A DNA stretch of 22,850 bases from CALFMR01 sp035550595 (GCA_035550595.1 DASZOV010000016.1:1-22850), one strand, 5' to 3'; shown: positions 13,950-20,768, counted from the first letter of the stretch. The notes: generated by a model not told the origin, from the letters alone. A program made the numbers and translations.

Positions 13950-15221
13950 CTACGCGCGCCCGACGACGAGCGCGCTGTTCTTCGATCCGAAGCCCAGGCA
14001 GTTGCAGAGCGCCGCGTCGACCTCCGCGCGGCGCGCGACGTTGGGAATGACGTCGAGGTCGCAGTCCGGATCCTGGTGCGCGACGTTGATCGTCGGCGGC
14101 AGCAGGCCACGCGAGAGCGCCAGCGCCGCCGCCATCACGCCGGCCGCGCCGCTCGCGCCTTGCGGGTGGCCGATCATCGACTTGGTGGATGATCCCGCCA
14201 TCCGGTTGACGGCCGGTCCGAAGACCTGCCGGACGCAGCGCGCCTCGACCGCGTCGTTCAGCATCGTCGACGTGCCGTGAAAGTTGACGTAGCCGATCGT
14301 TTCGACGGGTCGTGCGGCGCGCGCGATCGCCAGTTCCATCGCGCGCACGATCTCGGCCCCATCGGGATCCATCTGGACGCGGTGATACGCGTCGCACGTC
14401 GACGCATAGCCGTCGATCGTCGCGTAGACGTGCGCGCCGCGCGCGCGGGCGCGCGCTTCGTCCTCGACGACCATCAGCCACGCGCCCTCGCCGAGCACGA
14501 ACCCGTCGCGGTCGCGATCGAACGGCCGCGAGGCTTCGTCCGGCCGATCGTTGTAGTGCGTGGCGACGACGCGCATGCGGCCGAAGCCGAAGATCATGCC
14601 CGGCGTCGCGCAGGCGTCCGCGCCACCCGTGACGACGGCCGAGGCCTCGCCGTGGCGAATGAGACTCGCGGCGTAGCCGATGGCGTCGGTCGAGCTCGTG
14701 CAGCCAGTCGATAGGACGTGGCTCATCCCGTGCAAACCGAGCGCAATCGAGATTTCGCTCGAGACGATGCCGACGATCGAGACGGGAATAGCATAGGGCG
14801 AGATGCGATGGCGCGCGCCGGCGTAGTAATCGCCGTATTGCCGTTCGGCGACGTCGATGCCGCCGGCGCCGCTGCCGACGACCACGCCGACGTCCGGTGC
14901 ACCCGGCTCGAGTCCCGCGTCAGCCATTGCCTCGCGGGCGGCCAGCACGGCGATACGCGACACCTTCGAATAGCGCCGCGGATCCGCGCGGCCGCCGGTT
15001 TCGTGGTCCACGCCGGGATCGACGCCTGGCTCTCCTGCCTCGTCGATCGCCTCGTTCGGCACTGGCGCACTCACGCGACAGGCGAGCGACGATGCGTCGA
15101 ACTCAGTGATGGCGCGCGTGCCGCTCATGCCGCGCGCGATGTGGTCCCAGTACACCTCGCGTCCCACGCCGAACGGCGACACCGCACCCATCCCGGTGAT
15201 TGCCACGCGGATGGGAGGCAT
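13950..15221 (-). CDS. Beta-ketoacyl synthase (FabF/KAS II-like condensing enzyme)
   Basis: The 423-residue thiolase-fold enzyme has the full Cys-His-His triad: C174 in LSTGCTSSTDAIG, H315 in NFHGTSTMLND, and H352 in KSMIGHPQGASGA, with K347 upstream. The start MPPIRVAITGMGAVSPFG is standard for FabF. Family members join malonyl-ACP to an acyl chain. GCTSS in place of the common ACxT, and GHPQGASG in place of GHLLGAAG, suggest a specialised member of secondary lipid or polyketide pathways rather than the housekeeping enzyme. No ACP, ketoreductase, dehydratase or type III synthase is next to it. It heads a five-gene operon. The ATG at 15221 was chosen because upstream in-frame codons would enter the divergent gene; AGG is the only ribosome-site trace. 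Confidence 0.93.
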   Translation of the reverse strand: MPPIRVAITGMGAVSPFGVGREVYWDHIARGMSGTRAITEFDASSLACRVSAPVPNEAIDEAGEPGVDPGVDHETGGRADPRRYSKVSRIAVLAAREAMADAGLEPGAPDVGVVVGSGAGGIDVAERQYGDYYAGARHRISPYAIPVSIVGIVSSEISIALGLHGMSHVLSTGCTSSTDAIGYAASLIRHGEASAVVTGGADACATPGMIFGFGRMRVVATHYNDRPDEASRPFDRDRDGFVLGEGAWLMVVEDEARARARGAHVYATIDGYASTCDAYHRVQMDPDGAEIVRAMELAIARAARPVETIGYVNFHGTSTMLNDAVEARCVRQVFGPAVNRMAGSSTKSMIGHPQGASGAAGVMAAALALSRGLLPPTINVAHQDPDCDLDVIPNVARRAEVDAALCNCLGFGSKNSALVVGRA

Positions 15222-15230
15222 CCTGGTTTC

Positions 15231-15237
15231 TATAATA
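15231..15237. promoter_or_regulatory. Overlapping bidirectional -10 elements in a 23-bp divergent spacer
   Basis: The seven bases TATAATA give TATAAT on the plus strand (15231-15236), ending 8 nt before the ATG at 15245. They give TATTAT on the minus strand (15237-15232), ending 10 nt before the ATG at 15221. The whole intergenic region is 23 bp, so any -35 elements must lie inside the opposite gene; none was clear. Both transcripts would be leaderless or nearly so. Confidence 0.55.
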
Positions 15238-15244
15238 CGTCCCG

Positions 15245-15967
15245 ATGTCGACGCCTGCCCGATCGCACGAGAGTCTGCACACCATCGCAGCGCTCGCCGG
15301 CGCCGCGCTCTTTGCCGCGTCACTCGTCTATGCCGGCGTCGTCTATGTCGTGCGGTTCGCGGATGCGAGCGGATCGGTGGCCGACAGGCCGCGCGCCATC
15401 GTCATCGACGTGGCGCTGTTCACGATCTTCGCGATCCACCATTCGATCTTCGCGCGCACCGGCGTCAAGGCGTGGATCGCGCGCGCAACGCCTCGCCTCG
15501 AGCGGACGATCTACGTCGTCGTCGCGAGCGTGCTCTTCATCGGCGCGATGGCGGCGTGGCAGCGCGTGCCCGGCGTGGTGTGGCGCGTCGGATCGCCCGT
15601 CAGTCTGCTGCTGATCGGCGTGCAGATTGCCGGCGTCGTCCTGACGCTCGTCGCCGCGCGTGAGCTCGACGTCTTCGCGCTGGCCGGGGTGCGTCAGGCG
15701 CTCGGGCGCGAGACCGATCGTCCGGCCGTGCTCGTGCGGACGGGCACGTACGGCTTCGTCCGTCACCCGGTGTATTTCGCGTGGCTCCTGATGGTGTGGC
15801 CGTCGCCGCTCTTCACGGGCAGCCGCGCGCTCTTCGCGGTGGTGAGCACGGCGTATCTCGTGCTGGCCGTGCCGATCGAGGAACGTACGCTGCGACGTAC
15901 GTTCGGGCCCGCCTATGACGACTACGCGCGGACCGTGCGCTGGCGCATGGTGCCGTTCGTGTATTGA
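15245..15967 (+). CDS. Integral membrane methyltransferase of the isoprenylcysteine/PEMT family
   Basis: This 240-residue protein has about six hydrophobic segments and the C-terminal family signature VLVRTGTYGFVRHPVYFAWLL (about 162-182), PIEERTLRRTFGPAYDDYARTVRW, and a hydrophobic tail. An early AIHHSIFAR segment is also typical of the NnrU/ICMT-like group. SAM-dependent methylation of a lipid or isoprenoid at the membrane is expected. It is a paralogue in fold, not a close copy, of the methyltransferase at 12228-12800 on the other side of the ketosynthase operon. Its start lies 23 bp from the ketosynthase start with a shared -10 region, so the two units are probably co-regulated. Confidence 0.87.
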   Translation: MSTPARSHESLHTIAALAGAALFAASLVYAGVVYVVRFADASGSVADRPRAIVIDVALFTIFAIHHSIFARTGVKAWIARATPRLERTIYVVVASVLFIGAMAAWQRVPGVVWRVGSPVSLLLIGVQIAGVVLTLVAARELDVFALAGVRQALGRETDRPAVLVRTGTYGFVRHPVYFAWLLMVWPSPLFTGSRALFAVVSTAYLVLAVPIEERTLRRTFGPAYDDYARTVRWRMVPFVY

Positions 15968-16039
15968 GAGCTCGCTTGAAAACTTCGAACTGCGAACTTC
16001 GAACTGCGAACGACTGAGGCGCCTTCGGCGCGTCTTTTC
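15968..16039 (+). repeat. Composite 72-nt repeat, copy A: heptad array plus hairpin terminator
   Basis: It starts immediately after the methyltransferase stop codon with GAGCTCGCTTGAAAAC. Two copies of the 14-mer AACTTCGAACTGCG follow (15981-16008), and it ends with a GCGCC-TTC-GGCGC hairpin (16019-16031) and GTCTTTTC, a plausible terminator. Copy B at 17621-17550 on the minus strand aligns over 72 nt without gaps with 10 mismatches by my count; the last 22 nt are identical. Five mismatches fall 7 nt apart because the alternating heptads are out of phase by one unit. Confidence 0.9.
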
Positions 16040-16060
16040 GGTCTCGAGACGCGAGGCGGT

Positions 16061-16336
16061 TCAGTCGAGGAACACCATCGACTGGTGCGAGGGGATCTCG
16101 AACCGTCGGCGGCAGCGCGAGCAGTTGACGAAGTCGTCGATGCGATAGAGGTGGTCGCGGAGCTTGCCGTACAACGCGCGGTCGCGCTCGTCGGCGCCGC
16201 GCGGCAACTGCGCCTTCTTCGTCCGCCGCACCCACTTGATCTGATAATCGTCGCGGTGCCGGCACTGCGGGCACGCGAGCGACATCGGCTTCAGCTCGGT
16301 CTTTTCCACGAAGAAGTCGCGCTCGGCAAGGGCCAT
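16061..16336 (-). CDS. Small four-cysteine zinc-ribbon protein, unknown function
   Basis: The 91-residue protein carries CPQC (C22, C25) and CSRC (C72, C75) separated by a basic, helix-rich middle (KWVRRTKKAQLP, RDRALYGKLRDHLYRID). That is the pattern of a zinc ribbon interrupted by a helical insert. There is no signal peptide or membrane segment. I do not recognise the family; nucleic-acid or protein binding is only a guess. The start ATG at 16336 has no ribosome site, but TACGAT lies 6 nt upstream, fitting a leaderless transcript. It is divergent from the glycosyltransferase gene with 35 bp between starts. Confidence 0.75.
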   Translation of the reverse strand: MALAERDFFVEKTELKPMSLACPQCRHRDDYQIKWVRRTKKAQLPRGADERDRALYGKLRDHLYRIDDFVNCSRCRRRFEIPSHQSMVFLD

Positions 16337-16342
16337 GGTGGA

Positions 16343-16348
16343 ATCGTA
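16343..16348 (-). promoter_or_regulatory. Weak -10-like element before the zinc-ribbon gene
   Basis: TACGAT on the minus strand ends 6 nt before the ATG at 16336, so transcription would start at or inside the start codon. It is one mismatch from TATGAT-type elements. No -35 found. Confidence 0.25.
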
Positions 16349-16371
16349 GCGTACGCCGGAGGTTTGCCCGC

Positions 16372-17481
16372 ATGCCCATCGTCTTCTACGTGTCCGGACA
16401 CGGCTTCGGCCACGCGTCGCGTGACGTCGAGGTCATCAACGCGCTCGCGGCGCGGACCGGACAGCCCGTCGTCATCCGGTCGGCCGTCGACCCGCGCCTG
16501 CTCGCGCGCACGATCAACGGCCCATACACGCTGCTGCCCGGCGCCTGCGACACGGGCATCGTGCAGTCGTCGAGCGTGGCGCACGACGACGCCGCGACGG
16601 TCGACGCGGCGCTCGCCTTCTACGCGAACTTTGGCGAACGCGTCGAAGCGGAGGTCGCGCGCCTCGCGCCCGTGAGTCCGGAGGTCATCGTCGGCGACGT
16701 GCCGCCGCTCGCCTTTGCCGTGGCCGCGTGCCTGGGTCGTCCATCAGTCGCGCTCGCGAATTTCACGTGGGATTGGATCTACGAAGCGCATCCCGGCTTC
16801 CTGCCAAGCGGCGCCGCAACGATCGAAACGATCCGCAACGCCTACCGCCAGGCGACGCGCGCGCTCGAACTGCCGTTCGCCGGCGGATTCGACGTCTTCC
16901 CTGCCGCGCGCGTGACGCGCGTTCCGCTCATCGCACGGCAATCGAAGCGATCGCGCGCCGAGACGCGTGCGCACTTCCGTCTGCCCGCCGATCGTCCCGC
17001 GGCGCTGCTGTCGTTCGGCGGTTACGGGATGCCGGACCTCGACCTCGCGCGCGTCGACATCGCCTGTGACTGGACCGTCGTCACGACCGATCGCGTGAGC
17101 GGCGCGGGAGCGGCGGCGCTCGGTCATGTCGCGGTCGTCACCGAGGATGCCTTCCACGGCGGTGCGTTCCGCTACGAGGATCTGGTGGCAGCCGTCGACG
17201 TCGTCCTCACCAAGCCGGGCTTCGGCATCGTGGCGGAGTGCATCGCGTCGGGTACGCCGCTCGTCTACACCTCGCGCGGCACGTTCCGCGAATACGACGT
17301 GCTCGTCCGCGAGATGCCCCGCTACCTGCGCTGCGCGTTCATCAGCCAGCCAGATCTCTTCGCCGGACGCTGGCATCAGGCGATCGATGCCGCGATCACG
17401 CAGCCGTCCGCGGCGGAAACGATCGCGCTCGACGGCGCGGAAGTCGCGGCGGAAGCGATCGAGGCGCTTCGCGGAGAATAA
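16372..17481 (+). CDS. Glycosyltransferase-like protein (GT-B fold, similar to the N-terminal domain of plant L-arabinokinase)
   Basis: The 369-residue product starts with IVFYVSGHGFGHASRDVEVINAL (about 3-25), the glycine/histidine-rich loop shared by GT28/MurG-like enzymes and the L-arabinokinase N-terminal domain. The C-terminal nucleotide-sugar half includes ALLSFGGYG, VLTKPGFGIVAECIASGTPLVYT (about 279-301) and EYDVLV. The E in AEC and the KPG loop match donor-binding positions of GT-B enzymes. The acceptor is unknown; a cell-envelope glycan or lipid is a reasonable guess. GGAGGT at 16358-16363, 8 nt before the ATG, is the clearest ribosome site in the window. The gene lies between two inverted copies of a 72-nt repeat and is followed by its own terminator. 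Confidence 0.85.
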   Translation: MPIVFYVSGHGFGHASRDVEVINALAARTGQPVVIRSAVDPRLLARTINGPYTLLPGACDTGIVQSSSVAHDDAATVDAALAFYANFGERVEAEVARLAPVSPEVIVGDVPPLAFAVAACLGRPSVALANFTWDWIYEAHPGFLPSGAATIETIRNAYRQATRALELPFAGGFDVFPAARVTRVPLIARQSKRSRAETRAHFRLPADRPAALLSFGGYGMPDLDLARVDIACDWTVVTTDRVSGAGAAALGHVAVVTEDAFHGGAFRYEDLVAAVDVVLTKPGFGIVAECIASGTPLVYTSRGTFREYDVLVREMPRYLRCAFISQPDLFAGRWHQAIDAAITQPSAAETIALDGAEVAAEAIEALRGE

Positions 17482-17490
17482 GAAGACGAA

Positions 17491-17511
17491 GCGCCGTCGG
17501 CGCATCTTTTC
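17491..17511 (+). terminator. Rho-independent terminator of the glycosyltransferase gene
   Basis: GCGCC-GTC-GGCGC is followed by ATCTTTTC and preceded by AAGACGAA, 9 nt after the TAA stop. The A-rich left side and U-rich tail make it a good intrinsic terminator. It is related in sequence to the hairpins of the composite repeats at 16019 and 17558. Confidence 0.75.
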
Positions 17512-17549
17512 AATCTTGAAAACATGCCCTAAGAGCGCATTTCAAAACT

Positions 17550-17621
17550 GAAAAGACGCGCCGAAGGCGCCCCCTTCGTTCGAAGTTCGCAGTTCGAAGT
17601 TCGCAGTTTTGAAACGTGCTC
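17550..17621 (-). repeat. Composite 72-nt repeat, copy B (inverted relative to copy A), within an imperfect palindrome
   Basis: On the minus strand it reads GAGCACGTTTCAAAAC, two 14-mers (CTGCGAACTTCGAA), then the hairpin GCGCC-TTC-GGCGC (17570-17558) and GTCTTTTC, so it can terminate the minus-strand methyltransferase transcript. Outer arms at 17521-17548 and about 17607-17632 are imperfect inverted repeats of about 26 bp, sharing TTTCAAAAC, GAGC and ATGC blocks. The 112-bp whole therefore resembles a small MITE-like or BIME-like element with no coding capacity. Confidence 0.85.
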
Positions 17622-17666
17622 TAACGCATTTGACGAGTCAGAATGTCCCTTCGCGTTCTTCGCGTC

Positions 17667-17709
17667 TTCGCGCGAGACTTCTGGCTTCTGTCTTCGAACT
17701 TCTAACTTG
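17667..17709 (-). repeat. Heptanucleotide array immediately after the methyltransferase stop
   Basis: On the minus strand, heptads AAGTTAG, AAGTTCG, AAGACAG, AAGCCAG and AAGTCTC begin within a few bases of the stop at 17712. They run into GCGAAG-type repeats (down to about 17648). The 28 nt at 17676-17703 match 3770-3797 in inverted orientation with one mismatch. Confidence 0.8.
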
Positions 17710-17711
17710 GA

Positions 17712-18326
17712 CTAACTTCCCTTCGTCCACGTCAGCACGAGCGCCGGCGGGAAGTTGCGGACGACGAGGTAGCGGTGCGGCATGCCGCCCATGAGGGCGT
17801 TCATGCGCGCGCGGAAGGCGACGGCTGACGGCAGGCGGTAGCCGTGGACGTACTGGAAGGTCGTGAACGTGCCGCCCGGTCGAAGCGCGCGGCCGATGCT
17901 CGCGAGGATTTCGCGCGTCATCGGCAGCGGCAGGCTGACGAACGGCAGGCCCGAGACGATGTGATCGACCGGCGTCATGCTGCGCTCGGCGGCCAGCGCG
18001 TCCACGCGTTCGGCCGACGCGCACACGCACTCGACGTCCGGCCAGCGCTTGCGGATCTGCTGCACGAACCGCGGATCGATGTCGATGGCGAGGAACCGGC
18101 TGTCCGCGCCGAGTCGATCGACGATGGCGCCGGTGAGGGCGCCCGTGCCCGGCCCGAGCTCGATGATGTGCCGGCTCTGTCCGTGGTCGAGCCCGGTCAC
18201 CATCGCCTCGGCCAGCGCGCGCGAGCTCGCGGTCAGCGCGCCGACCGTGCGCGGACTGCGCAGGAAACGGCTGAACAGCAGGAAATGATCGCGGAACCCG
18301 GCGCCGGTCGACGACGCCTCACGCAT
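17712..18326 (-). CDS. Class I SAM-dependent methyltransferase, phospholipid N-methyltransferase (PmtA)-like
   Basis: The 204-residue enzyme begins FRDHFLLFSRFLRSPRTVGALTASSRALAEAM (about 11-42), a pattern of PmtA-like and rRNA-dimethylase-related proteins. Motif I HIIELGPGTGALTGAI (53-68), the acidic loop AIDIDPRF (80-87) and VDHIVSGLPFVSLP (about 120-133) follow. The N-terminal basic amphipathic region suggests membrane association. Phosphatidylethanolamine methylation is a possible reaction; other small-molecule substrates cannot be excluded. Its ATG overlaps the end of the upstream homocysteine methyltransferase gene by 8 nt, so the two are coupled. This fits methyl-group supply and use, since SAM-derived homocysteine is recycled by the upstream enzyme. 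Confidence 0.85.
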   Translation of the reverse strand: MREASSTGAGFRDHFLLFSRFLRSPRTVGALTASSRALAEAMVTGLDHGQSRHIIELGPGTGALTGAIVDRLGADSRFLAIDIDPRFVQQIRKRWPDVECVCASAERVDALAAERSMTPVDHIVSGLPFVSLPLPMTREILASIGRALRPGGTFTTFQYVHGYRLPSAVAFRARMNALMGGMPHRYLVVRNFPPALVLTWTKGS

Positions 18327-20187
18327 GTCGCACCTGCTCGACGACCGGCGCTCCGACCACGGTCGGACCGATGAGCGTGAGGAGCCGCTCGGCCGTGCGC
18401 GGCGATCCGTGAAACGACGTCACGTGCAGCCCCTGCACGCGCGCGTACAGCCACGTGACGATCTCGATGGTCATCCGCATGGCCTCCTCGGCCTCATCGC
18501 GAGCGGCATTGAGCCGCGCCAGGGTGGCGTCCGATACGCGCACGCCCGTCACTTCGCTCGCCAGGAACTCGGCGTGCCGCACGCCTTCGAGCGCCGCGAC
18601 GCCGGCGACGATCGGCACACCAGCCGTCCGCAGACGCGCGAGCACGGGCTCGAACGCGTCGACGTCGAGCACGGGCGGCGTCAGGACGAACTCCGCGCCC
18701 GCATAGATCTTCTGCTCGAGGCGCCGCCACTCGGTGTCCATGTCGGCGGCGAACGGATTGAACGCAGCGGCGACGTGCAAGCGCGTCGGCTCGCCAATGG
18801 GCTGGCCCGCGACGTCGAGTCCGCGATTGAGCTCGGACGCCATGTGCAGAAGTCCCACCGCATCGACTTCGAACGACGCGGCCGACGACGTCTCGCCGTG
18901 CGCGGCCGACGGACGAGGACTACCGGTCGTGAGCAGTAGATTGCGCAGACCCAGCACGTCAGCGGCGACCAGATCGGATTGCAAGCCGAGCAGCGTGCGC
19001 TCGCGACACGTGCAGTGCAGGAGCGTCTCGACACCGCTCTGCTCGATCCGCACGGCCAGCGTTTGCGCACTCACCCGCGCGCCCGACACGGGATAGTCCG
19101 GCACGTTGACGGCCACCGCGCCGAGATTGCGAAAGCATCGCGCGTCGGCAATCGGCGCCGACAGATCGAGCCCTCGCGGCGCGGCGACTTCGGCGATGAC
19201 GACGAACTGCCCGTCGGCGAGCGCACGCGCGAGCGCCGACTTGTCGCGCCAGGCCGCCGGCGGCTGCGGATCGTGACGGTCCGCGGCGGTCGACGGCCGC
19301 GTGCGCCGCGGGACGGCGGGCATCGCCTTGACGGCCGCCGCGATCTGCTCGGTGTGCGCCGGCGTCGTGCCGCAGCAGCCGCCGACCAGACGCACGCCCG
19401 CCCGGACGAATCGGCGCGCGTAGCTCGCCATGTATTCCGGCGAGCTGAGATACAGGTTGCGGCCCTCAATGTCGCGCGGCCGGCCCGCGTTCGGCTGAGC
19501 GGCGAGCCGCACGTTCGACACGTGCGCCATGGCCTCGATCGTCTCGAGCATGGCAGCCGGGCCGACCGAACAATTCAACCCGACGACATCGGCACCCGCC
19601 TGTTCGAGCGCCGGCGTGAAGACGTCGGGCGGCGTGCCGTCCAGCGTGTGTCCATCCTCGCCCGTCGTCAACTGCGCGACGAGCGGCAGCGATGACACGG
19701 CGCGCACGGCGCGGATGGCGACGACGAGCTCGTTGAGATCGCGGAACGTCTCGAGGATGACGAGGTCGACGCCACCCTCGACGAGCGCTTCAGCTTGCGT
19801 ACGGAACGCGGCCTCGGCCTCCTCGACGCTCGTCCGTCCCCAGGGCGCGAGCCGCACGCCGAGCGGTCCGATCGATCCGGCGACCCACGCGGTGCCGAGC
19901 GCAGCGCGGCGCGCGATGGCGGCGCCCGCGCGGTTGATCGCTGCCGTCTCACCGGCCAGGCCGAAGGTGGCGAGCTTGAAGGGATTGGCGCCGAACGTGT
20001 TCGTTTCGATGACGTCGGCGCCCGCGCGCAGATACTGGCGATGGACGTCGGCGACGAGCTCGGGACTGACGACGTTGAGCTCGTCGAACGAGCGATTGAT
20101 GAACACGCCCGCGGCGTACAACATCGTGCCCATGGCGCCGTCGCACACGAGCACTCTCTCGTCGAGCGCCTCGAGGAAGTTCTGCAT
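18319..20187 (-). CDS. Bifunctional homocysteine S-methyltransferase / methylenetetrahydrofolate reductase-like protein
   Basis: The 622-residue fusion resembles B. subtilis YitJ in length and order. The N-terminal homocysteine-methyltransferase barrel (about 1-290) has DGAMGT, IETNTFGAN and the three zinc-binding cysteines C206 (GLNCSVG), C271 and C272 (GGCCGTTP). The C-terminal MTHFR barrel (about 315-610) has IAEVAAPRG with the expected glutamate (E333), GLRNLLLTTGSP (413-424) and AGAEFVLTPPVLD (497-509). By eye, the positions of E. coli MTHFR Asp120 and Gln183 appear as Ser and Pro here, which is unusual. The product would methylate homocysteine to methionine using methyl- or methylenetetrahydrofolate. 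No cobalamin domain is present, so the fold is that of a MetH N-terminal half plus MetF. The ATG at 20187 has no ribosome site. Confidence 0.9.
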   Translation of the reverse strand: MQNFLEALDERVLVCDGAMGTMLYAAGVFINRSFDELNVVSPELVADVHRQYLRAGADVIETNTFGANPFKLATFGLAGETAAINRAGAAIARRAALGTAWVAGSIGPLGVRLAPWGRTSVEEAEAAFRTQAEALVEGGVDLVILETFRDLNELVVAIRAVRAVSSLPLVAQLTTGEDGHTLDGTPPDVFTPALEQAGADVVGLNCSVGPAAMLETIEAMAHVSNVRLAAQPNAGRPRDIEGRNLYLSSPEYMASYARRFVRAGVRLVGGCCGTTPAHTEQIAAAVKAMPAVPRRTRPSTAADRHDPQPPAAWRDKSALARALADGQFVVIAEVAAPRGLDLSAPIADARCFRNLGAVAVNVPDYPVSGARVSAQTLAVRIEQSGVETLLHCTCRERTLLGLQSDLVAADVLGLRNLLLTTGSPRPSAAHGETSSAASFEVDAVGLLHMASELNRGLDVAGQPIGEPTRLHVAAAFNPFAADMDTEWRRLEQKIYAGAEFVLTPPVLDVDAFEPVLARLRTAGVPIVAGVAALEGVRHAEFLASEVTGVRVSDATLARLNAARDEAEEAMRMTIEIVTWLYARVQGLHVTSFHGSPRTAERLLTLIGPTVVGAPVVEQVRHA

Positions 20188-20265
20188 CAGAGCGGTATCA
20201 CGGGCAGCCAGACGACGCGCACCGCGCCGCCGGATGGCCGGCGGACGTCGGGCGGCGGGACGAGT

Positions 20266-20706
20266 CTAGCGCGTGGCCGGTTCGGGCGTGGTCGCGGCCG
20301 GCACGAGCAGATCCTGCTTGTCCCAAATGAAGTCCTTTCCGCTGTAGACCGCGAGTTCGTAGTCCTTGCCCATGAAGATGGCCGAGACCGGGCACGCCTC
20401 TTCGCAGTACCCGCAGAAGATGCACCGCGTCTTGTGAATCTGGTAGATCGACGCGTAGCGCGGGCCGGCCTGGACGGTGCCGTCGTTCTCGGCCGCTTCG
20501 AGATAGATGGCGTCGGCCGGACAGGCCACCGCGCAGAGACCGCAGGCGACGCACTTCTCGAGCCCGTTCTCGTCGCGCATCAGGACCTGTTTGCCGCGGT
20601 ACTTCGGGAACACCGGCACCTTCTGGTCCGGGTAGTTCACCGTCACCGGCTTGCGGAACATGTGCCTGAACGTCGTCGCGAAGCCGACCAGAAACGGACG
20701 AATCAT
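20266..20706 (-). CDS. nuoI: NuoI: NADH-quinone oxidoreductase subunit I, orphan gene
   Basis: The 146-residue ferredoxin-like protein binds two [4Fe-4S] clusters: CVACGLCAVACP (C52, C55, C58, C62) and CIFCGYCEEACP (C95, C98, C101, C105). The N-terminal amphipathic stretch (FATTFRHMFRKPVTVNYP) and the YRGKQVLMRDENGLEKC approach are typical of complex I subunit I (clusters N6a and N6b), which pass electrons toward quinone. There is no other nuo gene beside it: upstream is the divergent histidine kinase, and downstream, 78 bp away, is the homocysteine methyltransferase. A leaderless start is likely, as TATCAT lies 6 nt before the ATG. Confidence 0.92.
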   Translation of the reverse strand: MIRPFLVGFATTFRHMFRKPVTVNYPDQKVPVFPKYRGKQVLMRDENGLEKCVACGLCAVACPADAIYLEAAENDGTVQAGPRYASIYQIHKTRCIFCGYCEEACPVSAIFMGKDYELAVYSGKDFIWDKQDLLVPAATTPEPATR

Positions 20707-20712
20707 GTGTGC

Positions 20713-20718
20713 ATGATA
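20713..20718 (-). promoter_or_regulatory. Possible -10 element of nuoI, near-leaderless
   Basis: TATCAT on the minus strand ends 6 nt before the nuoI ATG. There is no ribosome site, so initiation at or next to the start codon is expected. No -35 recognised. Confidence 0.45.
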
Positions 20719-20768
20719 GCAAAGCGCTCAGCCGGTGCGGCTCGGAACGCCTAAACTCCATCGAGTGT

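Noticed and set aside
16040..17549. Idea that the bracketed zinc-ribbon/glycosyltransferase pair is a transposon
   Set aside because: No transposase or recombinase gene is present and the flanking repeats look like terminator/heptad modules; kept only as a possible invertible or cassette-like segment.
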